The notes beneath the pieces were generated by a model. It made no database searches. It was not told the origin of the DNA and was given only the letters and a program-made list of their open reading frames with translations. The position numbers and the translations under genes were made by a program. From Candidatus Nitrosopelagicus sp. (GTDB lineage: Archaea; Thermoproteota; Nitrososphaeria; Nitrososphaerales; Nitrosopumilaceae), in contig JAOMDA010000008.1 in the NCBI GenBank assembly GCA_028345295.1, forward strand, positions 1 through 58,622: a DNA stretch of 58,622 bases, given 5' to 3'. Of the stretch, positions 1 to 8,191 are shown piece after piece (within the stretch, counting starts at the first letter, position 1; each line of letters begins with the position of its first letter).

Positions 1-62
1 CCTAATGGATATTGTATTGATCAAGGAATACATTTAATTTCTTAGTAAACTCAAAATTTTAC

Positions 63-824
63 ATGTCTATGATAAATACATCAAAAGACGAGGGCGTTAG
101 TATTGTCACTATAAATCGTCCAACCAAACTAAATGCAATGAACACAGATGTAGCACAAGAAATCATCAGTATTTTTAAACAGTTAGACAAAGATGATAGC
201 GTTAAAGTTATTATTTTAACTGGTGAAGGTGATAAAGCATTTTCCGCAGGAGCTGACATTGAATACATGTCAAAGATTACTCCTGATGAATCTGAAGTCT
301 ATGCAAAACTTGGTCAAGAAGTAACTGCAACAGTTGAAAATGTTTCTAAACCTACTATTGCAGCTGTTAATGGTTTTGCATTAGGTGGTGGATGTGAACT
401 TGCTATGTCATGTGATATAAGAATTGCATCTGATAATGCAAAGTTTGGTCAACCTGAAGTAACTATTGGAATTCCTCCTGGTTGGGGTGGAACACAAAGG
501 CTAATGCGTATAGTTGGAATTGCAAAAGCAAAAGAACTTGTCTATACTGGTAAGATGATCAAAGCTGCAGAGGCAAAAGAAATTGGTTTAGCAAATCATG
601 TAGTTTCACAAGAGTCGTTAATGGAAGAAGCAATGACTATGGCAAAAACAATTGCTGCAAACGCAACACTTGCAGTTCATATGTCAAAAACTGCAATTAA
701 CACTGGAAGAAATGCAGATCTAGATACTGGATTAGGAGTTGAGCTTTTAGCATGGAGAAATTGTTTCTCAGATCCTGAGCGTGAAAAACGCATGACTGAT
801 TTTGTAAACAAATCCAAAAAGTAG
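63..824 (+). CDS. 3-hydroxypropionyl-CoA dehydratase / crotonyl-CoA hydratase (enoyl-CoA hydratase family)
   Basis: A 253-residue crotonase-fold protein that adds or removes water across the 2,3 bond of short acyl-CoAs. The oxyanion-hole region [11 protein letters not shown] and the [14 protein letters not shown] segment are clear. Glu112 and Glu132 are the two catalytic glutamates, 20 apart as in the family. In Nitrosopumilus the orthologue acts twice in the 3-hydroxypropionate/4-hydroxybutyrate carbon-fixation cycle, as 3-hydroxypropionyl-CoA dehydratase and as crotonyl-CoA hydratase; assigning that role here is inference from lineage. A TATA-like stretch (about 29-38) precedes the ATG; a second in-frame ATG at 69 is possible. 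It appears monocistronic and is followed by a T-rich tract. Confidence 0.85.
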   Translation: MSMINTSKDEGVSIVTINRPTKLNAMNTDVAQEIISIFKQLDKDDSVKVIILTGEGDKAFSAGADIEYMSKITPDESEVYAKLGQEVTATVENVSKPTIAAVNGFALGGGCELAMSCDIRIASDNAKFGQPEVTIGIPPGWGGTQRLMRIVGIAKAKELVYTGKMIKAAEAKEIGLANHVVSQESLMEEAMTMAKTIAANATLAVHMSKTAINTGRNADLDTGLGVELLAWRNCFSDPEREKRMTDFVNKSKK

Positions 825-845
825 TTTCTTTTTCATTTTCTTTTT
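824..845 (+). terminator. T-rich termination tract after the dehydratase
   Basis: Three pyrimidine-rich T runs start right after the stop codon. Archaeal termination typically uses such T tracts without a stem, and the next gene has its own TATA box, so termination here is likely. Confidence 0.5.
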
Positions 846-878
846 ATGCGTTACTAGTGTGGAATGTATGAAAAGGTT

Positions 879-888
879 CTTATAATTT
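879..888 (+). promoter_or_regulatory. TATA box of the A-type Fe-S carrier gene
   Basis: The stretch CTTATAATTT is centred about 22 bases before the ATG at 906. This spacing predicts transcription starting at or just before the start codon, so a leaderless mRNA. No Shine-Dalgarno motif is visible. Confidence 0.5.
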
Positions 889-905
889 GAATTAGAATTT
901 TCCCT

Positions 906-1256
906 ATGGCAACTGAACAATCACAGAAGTTGATTACAATCACTTCTAAAGCCGCAGAAAAAATTAAAGAATTCATGGCTGAAGAGGCAGAAAAACCACA
1001 ATACTTGAGAGTATATGTTCAAGGTGGTGGATGTTCTGGTCTTTCTTATGGCATGGGTTTTGAAAAAGAGGCAGAAGAGGATGATTTAACCATTGAAGAA
1101 AATGGTGTAAAAGTACTTGTTGACAGTATGAGTCAAGATCACCTACAAGGTGCAAATGTTGATTACATTGAGAGCCTTATGGGTTCTGGATTTAAAATAA
1201 ACAATCCAAATGTTACCAAATCTTGTTCATGTGGCTCTTCATTTAGTACTGAATAA
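906..1256 (+). CDS. A-type iron-sulfur cluster carrier (IscA/ErpA/HesB family)
   Basis: A 116-residue protein of the HesB/IscA fold that receives and hands over Fe-S clusters to apo-enzymes in the cytosol. The three conserved ligand cysteines are Cys43 in GGGCSGLSYGM and Cys107 and Cys109 in the C-terminal SCSCGS motif. Length is normal for the family. It is a single gene between a T-rich tract upstream and another downstream. Many Fe-S proteins encoded nearby (quinolinate synthase, the methylthiotransferase) could be clients, but that is inference. Confidence 0.9.
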   Translation: MATEQSQKLITITSKAAEKIKEFMAEEAEKPQYLRVYVQGGGCSGLSYGMGFEKEAEEDDLTIEENGVKVLVDSMSQDHLQGANVDYIESLMGSGFKINNPNVTKSCSCGSSFSTE

Positions 1257-1260
1257 TCCA

Positions 1261-1290
1261 TTTTTTTAAATTTTTTATTATTTTATTTTT
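1261..1290 (+). terminator. Poly-T tract after the Fe-S carrier gene
   Basis: A nearly uninterrupted T/A run with T7, T6, T4 and T5 blocks begins four bases after the stop, before a new TATA box near 1310. It fits an archaeal intrinsic terminator. Confidence 0.5.
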
Positions 1291-1309
1291 AGGCTCACAT
1301 TACAGCTAA

Positions 1310-1361
1310 GCGTTTATAAATCTCAAGCCAAATATTAAATTATTGAATATTAAGGAGATGA
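1310..1361 (+). promoter_or_regulatory. dnaG promoter and leader with Shine-Dalgarno site
   Basis: A TATA-like GCGTTTATAAA lies at 1310-1320, about 50 bases before the coding start, leaving room for a leader of roughly 25-30 nt. GGAGATGA at 1354-1361 is a strong Shine-Dalgarno match placed 7 nt before the TTG at 1369, and it decides that start. Confidence 0.55.
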
Positions 1362-1368
1362 AATATAA

Positions 1369-2511
1369 TTGCCCTATACAGGCATTGTCAAGTATCACGT
1401 TAAACTATCCTATCAAGTTGATGGTCTTGTCGAACGAGCAGATATAATCGGTGCCATTTTCGGACAAACCGAGGGTCTTTTAGGACCTGAGATGAATCTG
1501 AATGAGTTACAGAGAGTATCTAAAGTTGGACGTATAGAAGTTAATTCTACTTCAAACGAAAATTCAACAAAAGGTGATGCATTACTTCCTATGAGTACTG
1601 ATATTGATACATGTGCATTAATTGCTGCAGCAATTGAAAGTATTGATAAGGTCGGTCCATTTGATTGTAGTTTTCATTTGGATGCAATTGATGATGTTAG
1701 GGCATCAAAAAAAGAGGACATAGTTAAGCGAGCAAAAGAAATCAAGCAAAAATGGTCCACCAATTCTGTCAGCGAAGGTGATGAAATGTTAAAAACAGTT
1801 CATGAAAATAATTCTGATAAAATTACTACATATGGAAAATCCAAATTACATTGTAGTACTGGTATATTTGACTCACCTTGGATAATTCTAGTTGAGGGCA
1901 GAGCTGATATTATTAATTTGTTAAGAGCTGGTTATGATAATGCTATTGGTATTGAAGGTGCAAGAATTGATGAGTCAATAAAAGAATTGTGTCAAGACAA
2001 AGAAAAAATTGTTGCTTTCTTAGACGGTGATAGAGCAGGAGGATTCATACTGAAGGAATTAAAATCAGTTGTAGACATTGATTACGAACTTAGAGCTGAT
2101 GAAGGTATTGAAGTAGAGGAGCTTACTCCAAAAAGAGTTGATGAAATCTTAAGTCCTGTAGTAAAGGAAATTAATGAAGGTTCAAAACCTCCTACACTAA
2201 AAGATGAGAGTGATGAACCATTATCTGAGATGTGCAAAAAAGTATTTTCAGAACTAAATGAATCACTTGAGGCTATAGCACTAAATTCTAAAGAGGAAGA
2301 AGTTTTTAGAGTCGCAATTAGTGAATTGGTTGGAAAAATATCTGGACAGTCAGAAATTGATTATCTTATACTTGATGGAATAATAACTCAAAGATTACTT
2401 GATGCAGCAAAAAAAGCAGGGGTTAAACATATTGTTGGGCATCGTGCAGCAAAATTATCAAATCATGATGGTATTGGATTAAAAACATTTACAGAGCTTG
2501 GTATTGCTTAG
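1369..2511 (+). CDS. dnaG: Archaeal DnaG-type primase (Toprim)
   Basis: A 380-residue bacterial-type primase homologue with an archaeal layout: N-terminal domain (about 1-160), Toprim domain (about 165-260) and C-terminal helical tail. The Toprim catalytic Glu is in ILVEGRADIINLL and the acidic pair is in VAFLDGDRAGG. The start is TTG, chosen because a good Shine-Dalgarno site lies 7 nt upstream and the N-terminus (YTGIVKYHVKL) matches the family. In archaea this protein can make RNA primers in vitro and also associates with the exosome; which role dominates here cannot be read from sequence. The riboflavin kinase gene follows 5 nt after the stop, so the two are probably co-transcribed. Confidence 0.92.
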   Translation: MPYTGIVKYHVKLSYQVDGLVERADIIGAIFGQTEGLLGPEMNLNELQRVSKVGRIEVNSTSNENSTKGDALLPMSTDIDTCALIAAAIESIDKVGPFDCSFHLDAIDDVRASKKEDIVKRAKEIKQKWSTNSVSEGDEMLKTVHENNSDKITTYGKSKLHCSTGIFDSPWIILVEGRADIINLLRAGYDNAIGIEGARIDESIKELCQDKEKIVAFLDGDRAGGFILKELKSVVDIDYELRADEGIEVEELTPKRVDEILSPVVKEINEGSKPPTLKDESDEPLSEMCKKVFSELNESLEAIALNSKEEEVFRVAISELVGKISGQSEIDYLILDGIITQRLLDAAKKAGVKHIVGHRAAKLSNHDGIGLKTFTELGIA

Positions 2512-2516
2512 TTTTA

Positions 2517-3209
2517 ATGGCAGATTTAAAAACTCAACACCTACTAACTTTAGCACATATTTTATCTAAAGGTGGAAAACATAATTTTGTTAATATCACT
2601 ACTAGTATACTTGGAAAAGAAATAGGCAAGTCTCAACAATCTGCATCTTTGCATTTGAAAGAGCTTGAATTGGGAGGATTTATTGAAAGAATACAGTCTG
2701 GACGAAAGCAATCAATAAAAATTACTAGTAAAGGATTTGTTGAATTATCAACACTTCATAATCTTCTTTCAAAATTAATATCAAAATCACCTAATTCATT
2801 ATCAATTACTGGTACGATAACCTCTGGAATGGGTGAAGGTGCATATTATATGTCTATGAAAGGCTACACAAAGCAGTTCAAATCAAAATTGGGTTACATT
2901 CCTTATCCTGGAACTCTAAATGTTAAATTAAAAGAAAAATTTTTTTCTGAAGCAATCTCACAATTATCAAATTATGATGGAATAAAGATTAATTCATTTT
3001 CTGATGGTAAAAGAACATTTGGATGGGTAAAATGCTTCAAATCAAAAATTAATAATAAAATTGACTGTGAATTGATTTTATTAGAAAGAACTCATCATGA
3101 TACAACTATTGTTGAATTTATTGCAAAGCACAATATTAGAAAATTATTAAAAATTGGAACCAAATCAAATGTGAAAATTAGAATCTCAATACTAGGTAAT
3201 TTCTCTTAA
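2517..3209 (+). CDS. ribK: CTP-dependent riboflavin kinase with N-terminal winged helix
   Basis: A 230-residue two-domain protein. Residues 1-95 form a MarR-like winged helix (SQQSASLHLKELELGGFIERIQSGR). Residues about 98-228 are the archaeal CTP-dependent riboflavin kinase (DUF120), with the GTITSGMGEGAYYM start and the YPGTLNVKL motif. It phosphorylates riboflavin to FMN. In some archaea the fused winged helix makes the protein (RbkR) also a repressor/activator of riboflavin genes, so self-regulation is plausible. Its stop overlaps the stop of the convergent FAD synthase gene in a TTAA, pairing the two FMN/FAD steps. Confidence 0.92.
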   Translation: MADLKTQHLLTLAHILSKGGKHNFVNITTSILGKEIGKSQQSASLHLKELELGGFIERIQSGRKQSIKITSKGFVELSTLHNLLSKLISKSPNSLSITGTITSGMGEGAYYMSMKGYTKQFKSKLGYIPYPGTLNVKLKEKFFSEAISQLSNYDGIKINSFSDGKRTFGWVKCFKSKINNKIDCELILLERTHHDTTIVEFIAKHNIRKLLKIGTKSNVKIRISILGNFS

Positions 3210-3679
3210 AGATCGTGAATATCTTTACCGTATTCTTTTTGAATTAATGAACTTGAAGTTTCAGGTCTTGGGGATTCTAATCTAGCCACTGTTACATCCA
3301 AATTTATTTTTCTACATCCTTCTGTAATGTATTTTTCTTGATGTGTTTGGTCATAGCCTAATGCAATTATCTGTGGTTTTACCAAATCAACAGTTTTGAA
3401 AATATCATCTTCATCTCCAATAATGCATAGATCCACCATGGATAACGATGAAACTAATTCTTGTCTTAATTGTGCACTATGTAGTGGTTTACGTTTCTTC
3501 ATTTTAAGAGCGGTTTTGTCAGTTGCTACAACTACAACAAGAGTATCTCCTAGTTTTTTTGCAGCGTTTAATGTATTGATATGCCCTGGATGGATTATAT
3601 CGAATACTCCTCCAGCTAAAACAATTTTTGACGAGGAATTTTGTAGTTCTCCAAGAGTTTTCACATTATTCTCAGTCAT
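3206..3679 (-). CDS. ribL: FAD synthase, archaeal cytidylyltransferase family
   Basis: A 157-residue nucleotidyltransferase. GGVFDIIHPGHINTL holds the HxGH motif that binds the nucleotide phosphates, and ESPRPETSSSLIQ is the C-terminal SS/T signature. Archaeal RibL adenylylates FMN to FAD; the glycerol-3-phosphate cytidylyltransferase family looks similar. The tail-to-tail neighbour riboflavin kinase favours the FAD synthase call. It may be the last gene of the minus-strand run that begins upstream with lysK-dphB (39 nt gap). Confidence 0.82.
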   Translation of the reverse strand: MTENNVKTLGELQNSSSKIVLAGGVFDIIHPGHINTLNAAKKLGDTLVVVVATDKTALKMKKRKPLHSAQLRQELVSSLSMVDLCIIGDEDDIFKTVDLVKPQIIALGYDQTHQEKYITEGCRKINLDVTVARLESPRPETSSSLIQKEYGKDIHDL

Positions 3680-3718
3680 ATAATGTCACAACTATTGTCT
3701 AATTTCAACTCATCGTTA

Positions 3719-4756
3719 TCACATTTTTGGGTCAAAACCTTTTGCAATGCGTAATGCATCAACCAAACCATCAGCATAGCCAATACTTAGCACTGCATAT
3801 TCTTTTTTTCCTTCTTTTAGGAAATTTTCTGCATCGTCAATGTATAATTTTGCATTTATTAAAACATCTTCATATTCCTTAAGATTTTCATAGTGGGGTT
3901 TGATCTCTTCTAATGCTTTACGAACCATCGGAACGTATTTTTCAATCATCTGTTCAGAGACACTCTTAATATTTGCAGAGTTATCCAATGGTTCGTCTAA
4001 ACATTCTGTAACTAACTTGATTGAATCTGATTCAGTAAAATGTAGATTTGCAGGAATGATTATACTATGTGGTGGTTCACCAAATTCTTTTTTAATTAAT
4101 TTTGATATTTTTCCAGATGTTATCTTTTGATCACTTTTTCCAATCCTTGATGCTACAATTACGAATGTCTCTAACGAAATAATTTTTCTATTTTGAGTTT
4201 TTTCTACATCTAATAACAGTGAGAATGCATTTTGAGGCTCTAGGAAAAATGATTTGTCCTCGTTATACTCTAGTAAAATTACTGAATGTGCCTTGTTTAA
4301 CAAATTATCAAATATTCTGTTGTATGGGGTAATCATTGATTTTGTATCATTCATAATTGTCAGTATTTTTCCAACTTTGTAATAATGTAATCCTGCTTCA
4401 CCTATTAGTGACGAAATAATTGAGGATGAATGAACACTTTTTGTTTCTATATTATCTCTAATTGCTCTTGTTTTTAATTCAAGATGTGTAGTTGCAATGT
4501 ATGGATCTCCATACGAGATCAAAATAGTTTCTTTGTTTTTTGCATTACTTAGAATCTCATTACCATCTTCTACCAACCAGCGTTTTGCAATTTTGAATTC
4601 CCCATTTGAGATATTTTTCAACTGTGTTTTCTCCGCTTCAGAAATAGGACTGGTAAATGATTCTAGATAAACAACATCTGCATTTTTTATAATAGATAAA
4701 GTTCTATCTGATAATTCTGAAATTCCTGAAATACCTAGACCAATAAACCACAGCAT
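3719..4756 (-). CDS. dphB: Diphthine synthase fused to a C-terminal DUF357 domain
   Basis: A 345-residue protein; ordinary DphB is about 255-270. Residues 1 to about 250 are the SAM-dependent tetrapyrrole-methylase fold (LWFIGLGISGISELS at the N-terminus, ISYGDPYIATTH, SSIISSLIGEAGLHYYK, and PHSIIIPANLHFTE near the end). This domain methylates the modified histidine of EF-2 on the way to diphthamide. Residues about 265-345 look like DUF357, with AKLYIDDAENFLKEGKKEYA followed by VLSIGYADGLVDALRIAKG. The two parts are in one uninterrupted frame. The start ATG overlaps the lysK stop (TAATG). Confidence 0.85.
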   Translation of the reverse strand: MLWFIGLGISGISELSDRTLSIIKNADVVYLESFTSPISEAEKTQLKNISNGEFKIAKRWLVEDGNEILSNAKNKETILISYGDPYIATTHLELKTRAIRDNIETKSVHSSSIISSLIGEAGLHYYKVGKILTIMNDTKSMITPYNRIFDNLLNKAHSVILLEYNEDKSFFLEPQNAFSLLLDVEKTQNRKIISLETFVIVASRIGKSDQKITSGKISKLIKKEFGEPPHSIIIPANLHFTESDSIKLVTECLDEPLDNSANIKSVSEQMIEKYVPMVRKALEEIKPHYENLKEYEDVLINAKLYIDDAENFLKEGKKEYAVLSIGYADGLVDALRIAKGFDPKM

Positions 4757-5877
4757 TATTTCGTTCTATCATGTAGTCTTTTTAAATGGTATAGTGATTT
4801 TTTCAGAATATCTATCCCTTTAACAAATTCATCAATTGAAACTTTCTCATCGATTGTATGTGCTTCATGAGGATCACCTGGGCCATATGTAATTACAGGA
4901 ATATTTAGTTGGTTTCCTATAACATTCATATCCCCTGTGCCAGTCTTTCTGATTAACATCGGTCTTTTCTTTTCAATGTCTAGAACTGATAATGTAATTG
5001 CCCTTACTAATGGAGAATTATGTGCTGCCTCAAAAGGTTCTGTTTCATCAATTACTGAATATAAAATCTCAATCTCTTTCTTTGTTGATATTTCATTAAT
5101 TATTTTACTAATCTTCTCTTCAACATAATTACAATTCATGTCAACTGGGATTCTAATATCTACAGTCGCAACACATTCTATTGGAGTTACATTATGACTA
5201 GTACCACCACGAATTTCTGTTAGTGCTGCAGTAAGCATCATTCCTTTAGTTTTATCTTTTTGATCTAACTCTAAACTATTTTTTAATTCTGAAACTACTG
5301 ATGATGTTTCTTCAATTGCATTTTTTGCTAACCATGGGGCACTTGCATGTGTGCTATCCTTCACATTAACCTTAAGGTTAATTGCTAAACGACCTTTGTA
5401 GGCAATTGTGACTTTCTGAATACTGCTTGGTTCTCCAAATATTGCATAATCTATATCTGGTTTATTTTTCACCAGATTCTTTATTCCTGTAGCATTGCCT
5501 TCTTCATCAACTGCACCAACAAATGTCACTGTTCCCTGATTCTCCTTGATACTTGCAGCTGCAAATAACATTGCAATTAGTGGTGCTTTGGCATCTGATG
5601 CTCCTCTACCATGCAACATATCTCCTTCTTTTCTAACTTTTACCCTCCCTGGAACAACATCCATATGACCACATAGCATAATTTTTGGCTCTCCTGAGCC
5701 TTTAGTAGCTATCAAATTTCCAACTTCATCTTGGTGAATATCCCTGAATCCTAAATCATCGCATCTGTCTGCAAGAAAATCTGCTAATGCTTTTTCGCTT
5801 AATGATGGAGTATAGATTCGTAATGCTTTTTCTAAAGTCTTAATTGCATATCGAGAAGTCTCTAAATGTTCATCCAT
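4756..5877 (-). CDS. lysK: [LysW]-lysine hydrolase, M20 metallopeptidase
   Basis: A 373-residue M20 family zinc hydrolase. Metal-binding motifs are MLCGHMDVVPG, GRGASDAKAPL, VDEEGNATG, GEPSS and the late His in GDPHEAHTIDE. In the LysW pathway, LysK cleaves the isopeptide bond that joins lysine (or ornithine) to the carrier's C-terminus and releases the free amino acid. It directly follows lysX (1 nt) and precedes dphB, so it is in the lysine operon. ArgE or DapE would look similar, but the LysW/LysX neighbours make this assignment firm. Only one such hydrolase is seen in the window, so it probably serves both carriers. Confidence 0.88.
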   Translation of the reverse strand: MDEHLETSRYAIKTLEKALRIYTPSLSEKALADFLADRCDDLGFRDIHQDEVGNLIATKGSGEPKIMLCGHMDVVPGRVKVRKEGDMLHGRGASDAKAPLIAMLFAAASIKENQGTVTFVGAVDEEGNATGIKNLVKNKPDIDYAIFGEPSSIQKVTIAYKGRLAINLKVNVKDSTHASAPWLAKNAIEETSSVVSELKNSLELDQKDKTKGMMLTAALTEIRGGTSHNVTPIECVATVDIRIPVDMNCNYVEEKISKIINEISTKKEIEILYSVIDETEPFEAAHNSPLVRAITLSVLDIEKKRPMLIRKTGTGDMNVIGNQLNIPVITYGPGDPHEAHTIDEKVSIDEFVKGIDILKKSLYHLKRLHDRTK

Positions 5878-5878
5878 T

Positions 5879-6724
5879 TTATGCTAACTCCTTTACATAT
5901 TCAAGCATTAATTTTGGAATGTCTACTCCTGTAACTCTTACAACATTTCGAAATTCTGTAGTATTGTTTATCTCATGGACAACCATTCCTTTATCATTAC
6001 TTTCCATTAGATCAATTCCTACAATGTCTCCATATACTGTATCTTTTGCTTTAATGCAGATGTCCTCAAGTTCATTGGTAATTTCACATGTCTCTGCAGA
6101 ACCTCCTAGATGCGTATTTGTTTTCCAGTTCCCATCTCCTGAATTTCTGTATATTGCAGCTGCAACATTATCTCCTATTACAATTACACGAATGTCACGT
6201 GGAGGACGTTCCACAAACTCTTCTAGAAAGTGAACTTGATGAATTGGATACATTGCTTCTCGTCCATCAATTATGCCTTCTGCAGAATCCATATCATTAA
6301 TTTTTGAGACCATTCTGCCCCAACTACCTACAGTTGGTTTTATTATTTTTGGAAATCCATTTTTATCTAATGCGTCAAGTGCTGAATCTTTTGAAAATGC
6401 AACCGTTGCATCTGGTGTTGGAACTCCTGCTTTTTGTAACAGCATATGTGTGAAAAGTTTGTTTCCAGCAAATATACCTGTATTAAGACAATTTACAACT
6501 TTGGTTCCTTGCCCCTCAATGGCTGCAGTAGAATGAAGATTTCTGTAATAGCTTACACAACGTTGTAGTATCGGTCCATCAAAAATTTTCTTATCATTAA
6601 GATCAACAAATAGCTTTTTACAATCTACCATCTCCAAATTAATGTCATTCTTTTTAGCTGATTCAATAAGTAATTTTTCTTCGAGACGGATTGTATCATA
6701 AAGAGCTGTTATAGTGGTAGTCAC
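5879..6724 (-). CDS. lysX: Alpha-aminoadipate-LysW ligase, ATP-grasp
   Basis: A 281-residue RimK-like ATP-grasp ligase that, in this family, joins the amino group of 2-aminoadipate to the gamma-carboxyl of the LysW C-terminal Glu. Features are KPTVGSWGRMVSKI (ATP-binding loop), RDIRVIVIGD, GIDLMESN and VHEINNTTEFRN. The last segment continues VVRVTGVDIP, which resembles Thermus LysX as I remember it, whereas the second ligase in this window has Gly in place of Asn after EFK/R. I therefore assign this copy to lysine. Start is GTG at 6724, overlapping the carrier's TGA stop (GTGA), so it is translationally coupled to the Gln-ending carrier. Confidence 0.85.
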   Translation of the reverse strand: MTTTITALYDTIRLEEKLLIESAKKNDINLEMVDCKKLFVDLNDKKIFDGPILQRCVSYYRNLHSTAAIEGQGTKVVNCLNTGIFAGNKLFTHMLLQKAGVPTPDATVAFSKDSALDALDKNGFPKIIKPTVGSWGRMVSKINDMDSAEGIIDGREAMYPIHQVHFLEEFVERPPRDIRVIVIGDNVAAAIYRNSGDGNWKTNTHLGGSAETCEITNELEDICIKAKDTVYGDIVGIDLMESNDKGMVVHEINNTTEFRNVVRVTGVDIPKLMLEYVKELA

Positions 6725-6888
6725 TGTCCCCAGTCCTCACCGACGGTTTGGGCAGGTCTTAACTCAAATCCTTCGGAGGCCTTTACTAACTCAAAACTTG
6801 CTCCACAATCAGGGCACGTTACGATTTCACTTTCCACTGCATCCTCTGGTATAGTGATATTTGCATCACATTCTGGGCAATTTGTCAT
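6721..6888 (-). CDS. lysW: LysW-like carrier protein ending in Gln
   Basis: A 55-residue acidic zinc-ribbon carrier: two CxxC pairs (CPEC at residues 4-7 and CPDC at 25-28), a Glu-rich body and the LysW tail motif TVGEDWG. The final residue is Gln (CAG, then TGA), not the Glu that known LysW proteins use as attachment point. The reading is clean: GAG GAC TGG GGA CAG TGA on the minus strand. It lies between homocitrate synthase (8 nt upstream) and lysX (4-nt overlap). Compared with the second carrier at 12529-12696, length and most key residues match. It could need deamidation, be a non-acceptor paralogue, or reflect a sequence error. Confidence 0.88.
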   Translation of the reverse strand: MTNCPECDANITIPEDAVESEIVTCPDCGASFELVKASEGFELRPAQTVGEDWGQ

Positions 6889-6896
6889 TTTAATCT

Positions 6897-8075
6897 CTAT
6901 TTACTCCGTTTTTCGTCATTAATTATCTTTCTTTCAAGCCTGTCTTCAAGTGGAATATCCAAAACATCTCCCATTCTTAGATTTTTAAGTCCTGCAGCAA
7001 CTTTCTTGGCAGTTTCATTATCTTGTTTAATTCCTAATAAGGACATCAGATAACCTGCACCAGTTTTACCTGCAAGCTCACCAAATACAATAGTACGATG
7101 ATTGCCTACAATCCTAGGTGGAATTGGTTCATATGCAGCAGGATTTTTTAGAATCGCAGCTAAGTGTGTGCCTGCTTTGTGTTTATAGGCTGAAGTACCA
7201 ACAATTGGTTTTGAATCATAAGGTTTGATTGTTGTATATTGTTCTATGAGTCTTGATAAATCTGCTAGCATATCTAATCTAAAATCATTTGGTGATTTGT
7301 ATAGATATGTAAGTGCAACTGCAACTTCAGCTAATGATGGAATTCCAGTCCTTTCTCCAATACCATCTATTGTAGTATGAATTTGATCTACACCAGCTTC
7401 ACAAGCTGAAAATGCATTGGCTAGTGCAAATCCTATATCATTATGGACATGTACGTCTAATGGTGTATCAATAATTGAACGCACATTTTTTACAAAATTA
7501 TACATACCTACTGGTCTCATTATGCCAACCGTATCTGGTAAACTAATTCTATCCACTCCAGCTTCTGAAATTGCCTTACATACACTTATTAGGAATTCTG
7601 GATCGGCTCTACTTCCATCTTCTACGGTAAATCTAATTTTTAATCCATGTTCTTTTGCATAACTAACAGTATTTACTGCTCTTTCTAGGGCTTGTTCTTT
7701 TGTTATACGTAACTTATCTTTTAGATGAACATCTGATATTCCCAAATATGCCGCAACCCATTTTGCATCACATGCTAATGAGATATCAATATCTTCTGTT
7801 AGTGCTCTACCATGTGAAACAATATCTGCACGTAGACCTTGCTTGATAATTGTTTTTGTAGCATCTTTATGATCAGGTGAAACTACAGGTGAGATTTCAA
7901 TCTGATCTACTCCAAAGTAATCTAACATCCATGCAATCTGTATTCTTTGTTTGTTAGTAAATGAGACACCAGGATGTTGCTCACCTTCTCTTAACGTAGA
8001 GTCAAGCACACTAATTTTTCTTGGCGTTTCATCATACGCATTATACAAATCTGCATAGTGATTCGGATCTTTCAT
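6897..8075 (-). CDS. lysS: Homocitrate synthase (LeuA-like family)
   Basis: A 392-residue DRE-TIM metallolyase. The N-terminal DSTLREGEQHPGVSF signature holds the catalytic Arg and metal-binding Asp. HVHNDIGFALANAF supplies the two metal His, and DGIGERTGIPSLAEV follows. The GERTGI form fits homocitrate synthase better than isopropylmalate synthase (usually GERAGN). It condenses acetyl-CoA with 2-oxoglutarate as the first step to 2-aminoadipate. It starts the lysine operon lysS-lysW-lysX-lysK. Citramalate or isopropylmalate synthase remains possible but is less likely in this neighbourhood. Confidence 0.83.
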   Translation of the reverse strand: MKDPNHYADLYNAYDETPRKISVLDSTLREGEQHPGVSFTNKQRIQIAWMLDYFGVDQIEISPVVSPDHKDATKTIIKQGLRADIVSHGRALTEDIDISLACDAKWVAAYLGISDVHLKDKLRITKEQALERAVNTVSYAKEHGLKIRFTVEDGSRADPEFLISVCKAISEAGVDRISLPDTVGIMRPVGMYNFVKNVRSIIDTPLDVHVHNDIGFALANAFSACEAGVDQIHTTIDGIGERTGIPSLAEVAVALTYLYKSPNDFRLDMLADLSRLIEQYTTIKPYDSKPIVGTSAYKHKAGTHLAAILKNPAAYEPIPPRIVGNHRTIVFGELAGKTGAGYLMSLLGIKQDNETAKKVAAGLKNLRMGDVLDIPLEDRLERKIINDEKRSK

Positions 8076-8098
8076 TGCTATTATCGTTGCTAAAACAC

Positions 8099-8108
8099 AT
8101 TAATATAA
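8099..8108 (-). promoter_or_regulatory. TATA box of the lysS operon
   Basis: On the minus strand TTTATATTAA sits about 29 nt before the ATG at 8075, fitting a leaderless or very short-leader mRNA. The 116-bp gap up to lrp holds nothing else clearly recognisable, apart from a TCGCGA dyad near 8126. Confidence 0.5.
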
Positions 8109-8191
8109 ACATAATCGTACTAATATCGCGAATTTAAGTAAAAACAAATACTAAATTAGATTAGTTTCTTTGATATAGTTTCGAAAATCGA

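Noticed and set aside
1-62. Partial gene at the window start
   Set aside because: The 62 bases are AT-rich with stops in the frames I read and look like the promoter of the first gene.
8179-8186. TTTCGAAA dyad as an operator for the lysine genes
   Set aside because: It lies just downstream of the lrp stop, more than 70 bp from the lysS TATA box, and is too short to be convincing.
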